Under the pieces are notes generated by a model, which worked only from the letters and a program-made list of their open reading frames with translations, was not told the DNA's origin and searched no databases. Position numbers and translations under genes: made by a program. From Phytophthora colocasiae (lineage: Eukaryota > Oomycota > Peronosporomycetes > Peronosporales > Peronosporaceae), in contig JAGKQI010000047.1 in the NCBI GenBank assembly GCA_018806915.1, positions 868,001 through 932,000 of the forward strand: 64,000 nucleotides of DNA, given 5' to 3'. Positions 30,899 to 42,015 of this stretch are shown in pieces (within the stretch, counting starts at the first letter, position 1; the number at the start of each line of letters is the position of its first letter).

Positions 30899-33519
30899 GA
30901 TAACAGCAGGAGTTCGTGCCAAAGACTCCGCAAGTTGAGGTCACTCACTATACGTTCAGCCTCACGCCACTGGTATGGAGAAGCTCATTGCCATAGCCCC
31001 AGCCTCGCTCTTAAGCTTGTCATTAGTAACAGAAGTCGCCGTCACAATTGAAATGAGTCGAGGTGTTGTGGGTTTTGCCATTTCTTGGTGCTTTTGGACA
31101 GGCAGACGGAATGTGGGGGACGCAGTTATGCGGTCATTACTTTGGACCCACACATCGAACCCGAGTGCGCAGTGACATGACATTGCTCGAGACTCCTCCG
31201 ATTGTGGGGCTCAAGTGTCCGGACCGGACAAGAGCTCGGGCTTACCAAAGTCACCAAATGTGACAATAGAAATATCGATCTGCATTTTCAGGTGGATTTC
31301 CATGTAGGAGACGATGGCGGGCACCACGCTGAGAGAGCAGAGCAGAGCAAAGCTTTTGCCAGATGTGAGCTGAGCTCGATGCCGGGACTGGCGTCAGTGT
31401 GTCCACCACGTGAATTGCGAGTTGAAAGCACCAGGATTCTCACCTCACGTAGCAAAAATTGGCCTTATGCTGGGCATCAGTGCCGTTCAAAATACTGGCG
31501 GAATTGTCAACCTTTCAATTGAAAATCTGTCAGATGAACTTCCGACACTGATACCAGCACCAGCGACTGCCGCGTGGCAAGATGCTGCCGGTGCAGCAGC
31601 AAACAGCTTCAATCGACGAAGCCTTCTTCGTCTTTGAAGTTGCAGGTTATCCAACGCTTGAAGAGCATAGACCAACCCAGGACCCCACCAGAGCGATCTG
31701 CGTGGCGCGACACAAGAGACGACGAGCGTACGAGCCACGTCAAGGAGCGGACAGATAAGGGGCGAACCCTCAGGGTTACCCTGCCATTTGTACGGAGAAC
31801 CCATCGCCAGTTGACCCTCTTTGAACATGCTGCTTGGCGGCAGGCAACAGCGAAACGTGTTGCTGCAGACCCTTTTCAGTATGGTAGGCCTCCAAGAAAG
31901 CGTTGCGTTGCAACAACTTGCAGTTTGAAGTCTATCGAGAGCAATGACAGTTTTCCAAAAGTTACTGTTGTAACCATAGTTGGTGGGAAAAGTTGCAGAG
32001 CCATCGCAGTTGAGGCTCTAGGCCTGCTGTGCTTGCTGCTGCCTCGGCACATTTTGCTGCTCGACACTGGATCAAGCTTTAGCAGGGAAGTACATGTAAC
32101 TCACAACTTGTCCTGGTAATGCTGACTCCGTAGCCAGAATCCTCTGTACTCCGATCCAGATTTGGGAATCGGTTTCAATGAGGCTTTTAGAGTAACAGTG
32201 AGAAGATCAAATGCAATGCTATGCTATCCCTGTAGAACTCAACGATCGGTTGAACGTTTGCTTTTACAGGGTATTTGAGTTTAGAATATCCCAACAACTC
32301 GGATGGATTATCATCTGGTACATGAAACTCGCCTGGAGACGCGAGTTTACCCAAGCGACACACGCCGTACATAAACCGCCGAGAGATGGCGCCAGACTCG
32401 CTGGTGCACCGTATCAGCATGGCGTGCCTTCTTCGATGAACATGTTTGTAGCTCCGGATTGTTTGCCTGCTGGGGCGGCCCATGCCTCCTCCTTCTCTCG
32501 ATCGACATCAGCTCGACATCGTGGCGATGGTTAGTTGGTCCGCCACAATGGCAAACAGGCTGCGGAGCTCTTCCGCTTGTCGGCGCCTGTTTGCCACGCA
32601 AGGACTTCCAATTGTCCTACATCACACTGAATGCCATTGAATCGAGTAAAGCATTCGCGTTGAACCTTGTTATTCATGGAAACCCAAAAACAGAACCAGG
32701 TACAGGTAGCATACTTGTATTCCGTTTCTACGGATTCGGGCTATTCACGACTTGTTGCGGCATCAGACGCAAAGTTTAGCTAGACACCGCATTCAGCGAT
32801 GCATACGTGCGTTCTGCCGCGTGTGGGGCTTCCCCGTTACCTACAGCGGGAATATCCCGACTCCAAGAGACTCTAGCCCTTTCGGTCCGTATGACACGAG
32901 CACTGCCGCCAGCCGAGCGCACGAAAGCTGGGGCTGGCGAAACGACGACCGCAACACCGGGAGCAAGAGCCGAGCGAGCTCCAAGCTGGAGTCCAGCCCA
33001 CGCCATCGGGCAGCAAAGCCTATCCGCCGTCCAGCTGCAAGCTGCAAGCTGCAAAACTGCAAAATGCACGCCAAATTTGTGGCTAGAGGCGGCACATTAG
33101 CCAACATTCGCCTAAAGTTTTGGCATTCCGCGACATTCTCACTCACAAAGAGCAAGTGAAAAGCTCGAAAGGCGCCAGCCGATCCACTTTCTGCGTTCAA
33201 CTGTCGAACGTGTCGACGACTGGGGCAAGAGCTCCAGCAGGCGGAGAGACGCGCGCCCTCTTCCTCTCTCGATCGTCGGTCAAGGCAGGATTAGCTCGTC
33301 GTCTGTCTGTTGGTGGTGGCCGAGCTCATCGCGTGCGGCGACTTGGCTGCCATTGCACATTTCGAGCACTTTGCAGCAGCAGCCACCACAAACACAACCG
33401 TAAAACTCCCTCCTTCACGCAGGCCGTAGCAACTCGCAAGTTAGCAGCAGCAGCAGCAACAGCTTCACCACCACTACTACTACTACTACTACACCTTCCC
33501 TTCCACCACAGTCTCAAGT
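30899..33519. other. Duplicated non-coding stretch, no gene supported
   Basis: Several open frames of 60-190 codons occur on both strands and recur in the right arm because the DNA is duplicated, not because the proteins are conserved. Most start at non-ATG codons and none shows a domain. Just before the PX gene a CAG run and a (CTA)n run (33,440-33,495) are present; the right arm has one CTA unit more. Confidence 0.5.
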
Positions 33520-34029
33520 ATGCCGTACGAAAGCTTCACGCCTCAACAACAGGTGGAGATCACCGAGGTCGTCCAGGACACGGCCACCAACGCGTGGATG
33601 TACGTGCTGCACGTGCAGCGTGGCAACACCAGCACCTTCTCGTCTCCACGTGGGCCTGTCGAAGAAGGTTTCAGCCACGAGTACGTCATTAGCCGACGCT
33701 TTAGCGAGTTCAAGCAGCTCCACTCGGCGCTGGTGTCGGTCATGGGCGAATCGTTGACGCCGCTGCCGGCCGACGGACTCATGACGCTCATTCTAGCAGA
33801 CAACCAGGCGCTGCTGGACGAGCGGCGCCAGGTGCTGGCCCAGATCGTCATGGACATTTTGAATCATCCAGTGGCGCGCGACCTGCCGGATGTACTGGAG
33901 TTCCTTGGCCACGAGTCGATCAGCGCCAAGGTGATGGGGCCGCTATCAGGCCAGTGTACGGGGTCGATCCGCAAGACGTCGAGTCCCGCGTGGACGGCTC
34001 CGTGCCGAGCGTCTGTGATGTCGTCGTAA
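33520..34029 (+). CDS. PX-domain (phox homology) protein, left copy
   Basis: An ATG frame of 169 residues beginning MPYESFTPQQQVEIT. The PX fold is recognisable from about residue 10 to 130: VQDTATNAWMYVLHVQR, then SRRFSEFKQLHSALV, whose RRFSEF basic motif is the phosphoinositide-contacting part, a Pro-containing loop (ESLTPLPADG), and the helical end (LLDERRQVLAQIVMDILNH, VLEFLGHE). PX domains bind membrane phosphoinositides and usually recruit proteins to endosomes. The remaining 40 residues are Ser-rich without a BAR or other domain. It differs from the right copy (44,494-45,003) at only two residues. A more distant paralogue lies 3 kb downstream. Confidence 0.8.
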   Translation: MPYESFTPQQQVEITEVVQDTATNAWMYVLHVQRGNTSTFSSPRGPVEEGFSHEYVISRRFSEFKQLHSALVSVMGESLTPLPADGLMTLILADNQALLDERRQVLAQIVMDILNHPVARDLPDVLEFLGHESISAKVMGPLSGQCTGSIRKTSSPAWTAPCRASVMSS

Positions 34030-34200
34030 ACGACAGTTCATCATCGCATCTCGAGCAAGTTTTGACTCACAAGAAAAGCTCTGACAGCCATTGTTCGCAC
34101 AAAGCGGCGGATAGTATTTAATCATGAAGTGTAGAATAGGATAGTAGTAGAAATTGTCGAGAAGCAAGCATCAATGCAGTGAACCAATTTGCTTCCTTAA

Positions 34201-35647
34201 CCCTTCTAACCCGAGCCGTTATTCTGTATTCTACAGAATAAGCAATTATCTTGATTAAAGTATGAACGATAACCTGCGAAAAGTATGCCGTTGGAAGCCC
34301 TTTCGTGCTCGGCGAGGCATATTCTGTACATAAAGTGTACATCATCGGCTATAGCATGCACAATGTATCCAACATCTGCGAAACTGGCGATCTCCTATTG
34401 GCTCCCTGGCGGACAAAACATGTTCAAAACCTCTCACTCGGCAACCCCCGTCAAATTTGAAACGACTCTGTACTGTGCGGCACTCTTGGCGCCAACCAAC
34501 CATCCGCCAAAAGCGCGCGAAGTGCAAAGCGCGCGAAGAGGAAGAATTTGCCCAGTTCCTAACTAACGGAGTAGTGAGGAGGAACTGGGCAAATACTTCT
34601 CTGCAGGCTCCAGCAAGACCTACTGCAAAGTACGTGGTGCTAACTAGTAAAGCACCACTTGAGTTATTCTGTAGCATCCCGGCTTACGGCTGTGCTCCTC
34701 ATTGTATGTGATCTATCCATACTCTGGGATATCGCAGAGATCACCTGTCAAGTCAAAGTTACTAGTTTCCGGAACGTTGTCATTTATTTCCAGGTCTTCT
34801 ACATCTTCTTCTACACTTTCCTCAAGTGGACCACCTCGTTGTCTGCCATAATGTCTTCTTCGTCGGCGTTGGAATCGGAATCGCTGACATCAGCGGTCTC
34901 CACGAGATTCACGTCATCGATAGCTGTAGAGCCAAACAGTCGCTCCTTTCGGAGCCTCTCCATGAAATTGTCGCTACCAAACACGTCCGAGTCGATGAGG
35001 CCGTCGGCTCCGTTTGGTTCATCGGTCTCGCTCTTTGCTTCTTCATCAGCAGCCATGCACTCACTTGAATCGAATTCTGGATCATCCGGAAAAAAGGCAT
35101 TGGTCGCGCCGTCTTGCTCCGTATCATCCGGTATAGCTGCTGGTAGTTCACCTGTAGCGCCCACCTCCTCTGTGTCGACAACTGTGGTGGCACAAAAATA
35201 AGGCCACTAACCTTCAAAGAAGTTTATGCCACGTCTGGCTTCGTCGAGACGGCCCTTCACCCGGCTTCACGTAGCGTTGATTCTAGGTCATCCCTGTCGG
35301 CTTACGAGCCTTCCAGCCTTCCTCGCAGATCTCGCGCCATAGTTGCTTGAACGGCATCTCTGCTGGGCCGTTCATTTTTCGAATGACAATGTGAGGTAGC
35401 TTCTGACACGTGAACCGATGGGCTTTCGACAGAATTTTCAAACCTGTTGGGGATTTATATGCGTCTTTCTATCCTCCTTGAATAATACCCGTCTATCATC
35501 CCATCGCCGATCTGTTAGGAAAGTGGACTGATCCAGACACCATACAATAATCTTCATGCGGAGTTTTGGAGCGCTGATGAGTTTGCTGGATATTAAATCC
35601 TGTACAATATATTATTCTGTAGGATACAGAATACCGGGTTAGAGGGG
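34201..35647 (-). mobile_element. Internally deleted piggyBac-like element
   Basis: TTAA is duplicated on both sides (34,197-34,200 and 35,648-35,651), the piggyBac target. The ends form imperfect inverted repeats starting CCCTTCTAACCCG and CCCCTCTAACCCG. Each end also holds a short perfect hairpin: 34,219-34,241 (10-bp stem) and 35,613-35,633 (9-bp stem). The 1447-bp interior keeps only a decayed N-terminal piece of transposase, so the element is non-autonomous. It abuts the end of the left inverted-duplication arm. Confidence 0.82.
34811..35375 (-). pseudogene. piggyBac transposase N-terminal remnant
   Basis: From the ATG at 35,373-35,375 the frame reads PFKQLWREICEEGWKARKPTG, typical of the N-terminus of oomycete piggyBac transposases, then hits a stop and a frame change (YVKPGEG in one frame, GRLDEARRGINFFE in another). 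After a GT...AG gap an acidic stretch follows (AIPDDTEQDGATNAFFPDD, DSDSNADEEDI) up to a stop at 34,811. The DDD catalytic core is absent. At least one nonsense change, one frameshift and a large deletion are needed to explain it. Confidence 0.65.
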
Positions 35648-35651
35648 TTAA

Positions 35652-37106
35652 ACGAGTTGGTGTCAAAGGTTATTCCTAACAGATATCCAATCGGAAACCT
35701 GTGACATAGTACAAGTCCTTGCGAATTGCGGGATGAATATTACACGATTCGTGTGGCACGAAATACGAGTCGCTCAGTCCTTGGCAGCCGCTGAAGTCTT
35801 TGGCACAGTGCGGATCGAAGCGGCACGCAGCCGCCCGCCGCCTACACTTCGATCATAATGCCGTCTGTTCCTAGCTTTCATGCACAGCAGGAAGGTTCCA
35901 ATTTGGCGGAACCTTCAACGAGCCGACAGCGACAGCCTGATTCAGATTGCGTTAGGCACTGCCTTATAGGCAGCCCGCATAACGCTGGTCACGAGCTTGG
36001 CCAAGTTGGTTCTCACCTTGGCGAGTAGCCCACCCAAGTGAGGTCTAGTCCTGTTAGCAGCGGTATGTTGTCAAGAAAAGCTCGACCTAATAGCAAAGCC
36101 GACAGCTTTAAATAGTGAAGTGCATGGGTGAATATTACATCTTGCTGTTGGTTCTATATTTTTATCGCACATTTCAGGCTCCGAGCACAGCCAGCGTGTT
36201 GGACGTTGTCACCTCTGCGCTTTCGACAGCGAGGCATTGCCATGCATGACGAGCTCCTTCAGCTGCACCGGCAATAGCAATCGAGGGCCCAACGCCACGA
36301 AGGGGCACGGCGCTCCAAGCAGAAGTTTCTGTACCTTTCCAGCTCCACGCTGTGCAAGTGTCACGTGGGCAAATGTGTAAAATGATCCGCGATGGAATGT
36401 GTTCATGCTGCAGAGGGATCAACCGTGCGCCGTGGCCATCCGTCGCGGTGGACGGGCCGAATTCGAAGGCGTCGTCGTGACCGCAGATATCTTGTCGCTC
36501 AGGTGAGCTCCGGTGTCGTGCGCGTTCGAGATCCGCGGGAAAATCAGCTCCGGAGCGCGAAAAGCTGGTGCCGATCCACGCGCACGCCAGCAACGGCGAC
36601 CCACAGCTCTTGCCGCCGGACCGGCGGCGCCGGTTATGTTTGCTCGTCGGCCACTTCAACGCTGCTGATCAGCGATCAGTGACCGCCTACGAATAAACCA
36701 TCGAGTCAACAGAGCCCGACCATGTTCGCCCTGACATGATTCCAGTCGTCGCAAGTGAATTTTCACGAAGCGCAAAGCTCCGTGGTCAATGTCATCGGCA
36801 CGATAAAGAAGTTAACACCTTGCCGTCACGAGTGCTGTATGCCTGTCGTCGAGTAACTGTGTCATGAACTCCATGAAGCCACACAGTAAACCCATTCGGC
36901 TCGAGCCTGTCGCGATTTGCATGACATCGCGAGCAAACGGGTCGAACCCCCCGAGAAGCTGCACAGTGGGCGTTCGCCGCACGCTCCCGGATCCGTCGTT
37001 TATCGGCGCTCGTGCGACAAACTCGGTGAGTCCAAGCAACGCAGCAGACGCAGACACTGGGGTCATTCTCGCATTTGCTCGAAGGCGCGCACCTCTACTA
37101 GCTCCA
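35652..37106. other. Long intergenic region, no gene supported
   Basis: This lies between the piggyBac element and the third PX gene. A minus-strand ATG frame of 65 codons (36,209-36,406, MNTFHRGSFYTFAHVTLAQR) starts one base after an acceptor-like CCCTCTGCAG and could be part of a spliced gene, but I could not build one. An in-frame ATG at 36,864 would extend the PX gene by 81 residues of low-complexity sequence and is not preferred. Confidence 0.4.
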
Positions 37107-37781
37107 ATGCCCTACGAGAGCTTCAAGAGCTCGCAGCTCGTATCCATCCGCGGCCTCGTGCAGGATCGCAAGACCGGCACTTGGCGGTATCTGCTGCAAG
37201 TCACGCGCCGTATGCAGGACGACGCGTTCAATGAGAACGTGGCGCCCAACTGCCACGCCAAGAGCGAAGTCTTCGCGCCGAGACCCTGCACGACGCAGTC
37301 ATACGCTATCCGTCGCAGCTTCGAGGATTTCAAGCGTCTGCACGAGGCTGTAGCCCCGCTAATGACCAAAGGCGGCAAGTCCCAACTGCCGAAGCTACCG
37401 AACGACAGTCTACTCACGTTTTTCGTTGGTGAGACGCAGACTGCACTGCAGAAGAAGAGATTGGCGCTGGAGTGCGTCCTGTCTGCGATTGAGGCGCACC
37501 CGGCGGCTAGTGAGGCCCCGGAGTACATGGAGTTCTTGGCCAACCTCAATTCGTACGATGAAGTGTCGAAGGCCCCACTGTCGCCCAGTATCAGCTCGCG
37601 AAGCAGTTTCAGCTTCAGTGAGGACGGGACAATCACTCCACGGGACTTTGCGGGTCCCAATATGCTCACTACGTCGAGGTCGGCTAACGCTTTGCGACGA
37701 GCGTACTACCAACAGGACGCCGAACGGTTGGCCACCGACCGCGAGAATCACGTGCCGTTCTCGCACTTCAGCATGACCTGA
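37107..37781 (+). CDS. PX-domain protein, diverged paralogue
   Basis: The ATG at 37,107 gives 224 residues beginning MPYESFKSSQLVSIRGLVQD, aligned with the start of the two duplicated PX proteins, which is why it is chosen over the upstream ATG at 36,864. The PX core is present: TGTWRYLLQVTRR, YAIRRSFEDFKRLHEAV (the RRSFEDF phosphoinositide motif), a Pro loop (QLPKLPNDS) and the terminal helices (LQKKRLALECVLSAIEAH, YMEFLANL). It has a 30-residue insertion after strand 2 that the duplicated copies lack, and a longer Ser-rich tail (SISSRSSFSFSEDG). Predicted endosomal membrane-binding protein without a second domain. It lies between the arms of the inverted duplication. Confidence 0.8.
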   Translation: MPYESFKSSQLVSIRGLVQDRKTGTWRYLLQVTRRMQDDAFNENVAPNCHAKSEVFAPRPCTTQSYAIRRSFEDFKRLHEAVAPLMTKGGKSQLPKLPNDSLLTFFVGETQTALQKKRLALECVLSAIEAHPAASEAPEYMEFLANLNSYDEVSKAPLSPSISSRSSFSFSEDGTITPRDFAGPNMLTTSRSANALRRAYYQQDAERLATDRENHVPFSHFSMT

Positions 37782-37918
37782 AGATCCATCACAGACAAGA
37801 TGGAGAATTTTTAAACCGAAGCAACAAGTAAGTCAAGCGTGTATGTACAGAAGACAAGAAGCGAAAGTAGGAGTTGTTTTAGACACGACCAGCTCTTAAC
37901 ATCTAAAGTAAAAGTAAG

Positions 37919-39175
37919 TTATGACAATACTCGCTCCTCGATCACGCGTGACAAACCTTCGTGCAACTTCCGCACCATTCGAACAACGTGTGGAATCGAT
38001 CGATAACCAAGTCCGCAGTTAGCGTTATTGGCCTTTGCCACGCAGCTCTGTGGGGTCATCCCCTTCCAGAAGTTGGAGATCAATAGACGCGCGTATTCAA
38101 GTGAGGCAAACATGTAGTGCCTCTCGAAGGCTTCGAACGGATAACTCCTATGCAAGTCAGACGTGGCGCCAAGAGACTGCAAACGCGCATTCAGGCAATC
38201 GTAGTAAAACTGCAGGAGTTCCAACTCCTTCTCGTCCGTGGCAAGCAGTTCAATACTCACCGACGTGTTCAGTACGTTAGCGACATCCATGGCTCCAAGG
38301 CCCACGCCACTCCACTGCCAATCGAACGCAACGACCTTCCGCGATTGGGTCTCGAAGAACAGGTTGGCGCTCTTGAAATCGCCGTGCACGAGCGTCTTAA
38401 ACGCATTTTTGTCGTCTACAGACAGACAATTGCTGATGTACGCGGCGTGTTTGATCATGCGTTCACCCAGCGATTCGAGCTCAGCTATCGACGGCAAAGA
38501 AGATTCATCCTCAAACACTTTCTCCCAGTTCTGAACCATTTGCGGCCAAATGAATGACGCGTTGGCCAGCTCCTTCTCGCCTCGTTTCGGAAACGCCCAC
38601 CAACACGCTGCAGACCAAAGCTCAGAACCAGCGTTGTCAATCAAATCTTCTTGGCCCCAGGTCGAAGCGTGTAGATTCGCCAGGTATTTCAACGCTTGTT
38701 GTGTGTCCTCAAGTTTGAGACAGTCAGCAGCCTCGTAGTTGACAAACGAGGGCTCGGAGCCGAGACATTCGAGCAGCATGAGGAAGTTCTCGGGATCCGA
38801 ACAAGTCGCCGAACGTTCTGCATCACCAACCAAATTGGCGGTGCAATGACCAACCGCATCACTCTGGAACACGGCGAATGGTCGGACAAGAGATACACCG
38901 CGCGAATGCAACGACGGCGCGAAATGCGCGTAAAATGTCGCTTCCGTGCGATACGAGGCCAGGTCACGTTTCCAGTGTGCCGCCGATCTCGCCGGCAGCT
39001 CGTTCCTCGCGGATTTCTTGAGAAACAGCGTCGTCTTGCTGTCAGCATCCGCGAAGTGCACCTCGAGCTTGGCGACAGACGAGTGTTTGCCTCTGTGAAC
39101 GGAACCGGGCACAACATCTACTGCCGACACTTGTCGCTCCGTGAAAACGCAGTCTTGAAACCACTGCGGCGTCAT
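37919..39175 (-). CDS. CHK/APH-type small-molecule kinase (ecdysteroid-kinase-like family)
   Basis: The ATG at 39,173-39,175 opens 418 residues (MTPQWFQDCVFTERQVSAVD). An ATG 41 codons upstream would overlap the 3' end of the neighbouring phosphatase and is rejected. The protein kinase-like fold of the choline/aminoglycoside kinase type is shown by the Lys-bearing N-lobe (TTLFLKKSARNE), VHGDFKSANLFF (catalytic HGDxxxxN loop, about residue 270) and VVAFDWQWSGVG (metal-binding Asp). WPQMVQNWEKVF and FWKGMTPQSC are typical of the CHK/EcKinase/DUF1679 branch. Members phosphorylate hydroxyl groups of small molecules; the substrate here is unknown. Cytosolic, no signal or membrane segment. The gene runs in the same direction as the phosphatase upstream, 91 bp apart. 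Confidence 0.8.
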   Translation of the reverse strand: MTPQWFQDCVFTERQVSAVDVVPGSVHRGKHSSVAKLEVHFADADSKTTLFLKKSARNELPARSAAHWKRDLASYRTEATFYAHFAPSLHSRGVSLVRPFAVFQSDAVGHCTANLVGDAERSATCSDPENFLMLLECLGSEPSFVNYEAADCLKLEDTQQALKYLANLHASTWGQEDLIDNAGSELWSAACWWAFPKRGEKELANASFIWPQMVQNWEKVFEDESSLPSIAELESLGERMIKHAAYISNCLSVDDKNAFKTLVHGDFKSANLFFETQSRKVVAFDWQWSGVGLGAMDVANVLNTSVSIELLATDEKELELLQFYYDCLNARLQSLGATSDLHRSYPFEAFERHYMFASLEYARLLISNFWKGMTPQSCVAKANNANCGLGYRSIPHVVRMVRKLHEGLSRVIEERVLS

Positions 39176-39266
39176 TTCTCCGCCGTCCAGAGCACTGTGC
39201 AAGGAGACGACGCCGCATGAGTACACACGAATATATTTGATGGATAGCGCTGTACAGCTAGCTCCT

Positions 39267-40303
39267 CTACCTCGTGAGGCTGACCTTGGCCATGACATTC
39301 AGCACAGTCTGGTGAGCTTCCGGTTCCACGCACGCGAGTAGACCGCGCTCGTTATCGAAGTCGGGCGCGTTGCCGATGTGGTCGTACACGTAGACGTTAC
39401 CCTGTGTATCGGTGATCTTACCACCCAAGCCCTCGATTAGGGGCTCCACAGCACAGATATCCCATTTGCGAGTAGCCGCTTTAAAACGGAAGAAGGCGTC
39501 GCTCTGTCCCGTAATGACACCAAGCACCATCGTACCCGTAGCTCCACCCGTGAGGACCGTCGAAGGGGACAACAACCGCACGGCACTGTTCACCAGATCG
39601 CAGTTAGTGGATGACACCGTGCAGATCATCGGGCGCTTGGGGAACATCGGTGACTGTCGAGGGAATTTGGCGTGGGTCGTCTGAGCCTCCGTCTCCTCAT
39701 GTTCACTTCGGAAGACACCGACACTGGGGCCACCTGGTTACGAACCAATTAACAACAAAGCTCTAGCAGCTTAAGAGAAGATAACAGTTACGTACCCCAG
39801 TAGGTGACACCATGTTTGCCATGGAAGGGAAGATGCACAACGCCCGCGATGGGACGCATCTTGTACGTGATGCCGATGAGCACCGACACCTCGTCGTACA
39901 ATTTGGCTGCAAAACGCTTGGTGCCATCCAGCGGGTCGACCCACAGCACGAGATCATCCCATTCCAGCACTTGGTTCTCCGCTTCATCACCGTCGAAAGC
40001 CACATCGTCCAGAGCCTTGAGGTCGCACTGCACCACATCTTCCGGCGCCGGAGGAGCAAGTTCTCCCTCTTCACCCACAATAGTCAGCTGAGGGAAAGCT
40101 TCGCGAAGAGCATGGATGATCCGCTGCTGCGAACGACGGTCGGCCACCGTCTGCGGGTCGTACGCGCCTTCCTGTTTGTTGACCATATCAAGTGCCACAT
40201 GCTGTTGCACCACGTCACGGATCACAGAGCCACCGTGCACGCTCGCGGAGAAACAGGCAGCTAGTAGAGGGCGTAGCAAAGGTCCTGGCGTGGAGGTGGT
40301 CAT
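39267..40303 (-). CDS. BPNT1: 3'(2'),5'-bisphosphate nucleotidase (BPNT1-like)
   Basis: Two exons (39796-40303 and 39267-39733) joined across a 62-bp GT-AG intron give 324 residues. It belongs to the lithium-sensitive, Mg-dependent phosphatase superfamily: IVGEEGEL (metal Glu), LWVDPLDGTKRF (the DPxDGT motif with two metal-binding Asp) and KWDICAVEPLIEGLGGKITD (WDxxA motif). The order and spacing follow animal BPNT1, which hydrolyses 3'-phosphoadenosine 5'-phosphate to AMP and some inositol polyphosphates, protecting sulphotransfer reactions. Length (about 308 in mammals) agrees. No organelle-targeting signal is evident. A perfect 20-bp hairpin lies 140 bp upstream of the start and may sit in its 5' region. 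An inositol monophosphatase proper is less likely given the overall match. Confidence 0.85.
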
Positions 40304-40796
40304 ATTGGAGAGGTGGGGGAGCCAGGAAGCTTAATGGGGAATGGCTGGTGGCTCGGCATCAGACTGCGATGATGACCCAGTGCTCACACGTCGCAGGCGA
40401 CGGGGCCACGTACTCGACGTCGATGGGGATTTCTCGGATTGGCTAAATATAGATGAGCGTACGAAGTTTGTACGCTCATCTATATTTAGTTCGTAACGAA
40501 CCAGCTTTGGATTGCTAATTGGAGAAACAGCTGGGAGGACATTTAGAGTTTGTATGTCGCACGTCGAGAACTTAACCACGTTGAAGGCAAGTTGCCGTCG
40601 TGAAGCTTCAGGTCATGCGCTTCACTTTATGACTCCACTGCCCGTCCCCGATGATCTGTTGCGGAGGTTGCATTGCAGACCATGACAGCTTTGCCTAGGC
40701 AACATGGTTGTCTGCATTGTTTCAGCTTCAAGTACGAAACTGCTACGTGCTTCGATCGCATGAATTTTGCCCTCAAATGGCAGTTGACAATTGCTA
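40304..40796. other. 5' region of the BPNT1-like gene
   Basis: No gene was seen. It holds the perfect hairpin at 40,443-40,489 and the left flank of the next transposon. Short open frames crossing the hairpin are treated as chance. Confidence 0.5.
40443..40489. other. Perfect 20-bp inverted repeat with 7-nt loop
   Basis: CTAAATATAGATGAGCGTAC (40,443-40,462) is followed by GAAGTTT and then its exact reverse complement (40,470-40,489). If transcribed it would form a 20-bp perfect hairpin, the size range of a small-RNA precursor; as DNA it could be a cruciform, a regulatory site or the scar of a tiny foldback element. There is no flanking target duplication that I can see. Confidence 0.9.
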
Positions 40797-41236
40797 TTGT
40801 AGCCGACATTGAACATCGGACCAGAATCTAGGGGGGCATAACAGGTACTAAATCTAAGAAAACCTATAGCAGCATTTAGATATAGGGTGCAATCGTGTGT
40901 TTAGATTCTGATTTTGTGCTTATTTTCAGCCAATTCCGTGTTGTTTTGAAGCTACCGGTGCTTCAAAATGGCCACTCAAAACGCTCTAATATTCGGGGGA
41001 AAGGCGCACCAATTGACGAGATACGATTGGTGTAGACGGAAGAACATGTGGTTGCAACGAAGAAGCTATGTTGCCACGTCTCATCTCGTGTTTGCAATTG
41101 GAACTTGAACGTGTGCCAGAGGGATTGTAAATCAATTTATAAAGAATTTAACAGCAGGCTTTGTACGAATATTAAGTATTCTAACAGCAGGCTTTGTACG
41201 AATATTGAGTTATAAAGGTAATTGTTAACATGTCAG

Positions 41237-41467
41237 TTAATCATGATACATGTAGAGCTTACGGACCTCAAAGTTGGTGTCGGGATTCCGCTTTTTTTCG
41301 TCGACCACGCTTGCTACGGTACTGGGGGCACACCCCAAGCAATCCGCAACCAGTTGGCGTGTCCTGGTACCTTTCAAAAGTTTCTGCGCCTTCAGGGTTT
41401 TGAAATACTCGTAGCAGTTCACAATCATCACCTTCTCTCCCGAAGAATACTCGTGCTTGGTCGCCAT
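41237..41467 (-). pseudogene. N-terminal transposase-like fragment of the outer element
   Basis: An ATG frame of 76 residues (MATKHEYSSGEKVMIVNCYE) with a helix-turn-helix-like stretch (VADCLGCAPSTVASVV), like the DNA-binding start of many oomycete transposases. No catalytic core follows, so it is a fragment. The nested Harbinger-like element sits 36 bp upstream of its ATG. The family is not firmly identified. Confidence 0.5.
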
Positions 41468-42015
41468 TTTGAAGTCGGCGAGGAGCGTAGTTTTCCCTAT
41501 TAAGGGGAAAATCTATGGAGCTCGAGGTTACGGAGCTCGAGCTACCAATAAATCGTATGTGTCGACCAAAAAAAAATAGTCAACACAAAATTTTATTTTA
41601 TCGCAAAATGAATTAACTCCGACAGTAATTGTCAAAGAGTTAATTGGATATTTAATTTGGCGACCAGAGGAACAATGTTGTGCTACTTTTCAATATTCGG
41701 TTATGAAACCCACGTGGCCTGTAAAACTAGTCGCGAAACCTACATTTGCCTTTGCTCTTTTAAGTTCATTCATTCTTTGATTATGGATTCAACACCAACA
41801 GCGGCACCACTGCAGCAACAACCTCGAGCTATCTCATTCCGCCACCTCCGGAACAAGTCTTTGCGTCTTATGACTGCCCTACACGCATGGAGTAGGCGAC
41901 AATGTATTGACGTGACAAGGGTCATAACAAGAAGAACAAGGCAAATGAGTGTGACTACTACTTCAGATACAGCTGCAACTTCAGCCGTTACCACCACTAG
42001 TTTGCCAGTTGCTAA

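Larger units (their letters stand above)
30773..34190 (+). repeat. Left arm of a ~3.4-kb inverted duplication
   Basis: This segment matches the reverse complement of about 44,350-47,495 plus 53,248-53,497 with only scattered substitutions and small indels by eye. It begins inside ZIP transporter coding sequence (TTCATCTACTTG) and ends about 20 bp after the AAGCATCAAT string near 34,172, next to the piggyBac element. It contains a ZIP 3' fragment and a PX gene. It has a single, uninterrupted site where the right arm carries the copia element. Confidence 0.9.

Noticed and set aside
31574..32119. 181-codon open frame present in both arms of the inverted duplication
   Set aside because: It starts at GTG, has no domain and its apparent conservation is explained by the DNA duplication.
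33120..33692. 190-codon open frame overlapping the PX gene start, repeated in the right arm
   Set aside because: Frame-shifted shadow of the PX gene with Ser/His-rich translation of CAG and CTA repeats.
36174..36659. 161-codon minus-strand frame in the piggyBac-PX interval
   Set aside because: Low-complexity Arg/Ser-rich translation without a family; a shorter ATG frame inside it is only mentioned as a weak possibility.
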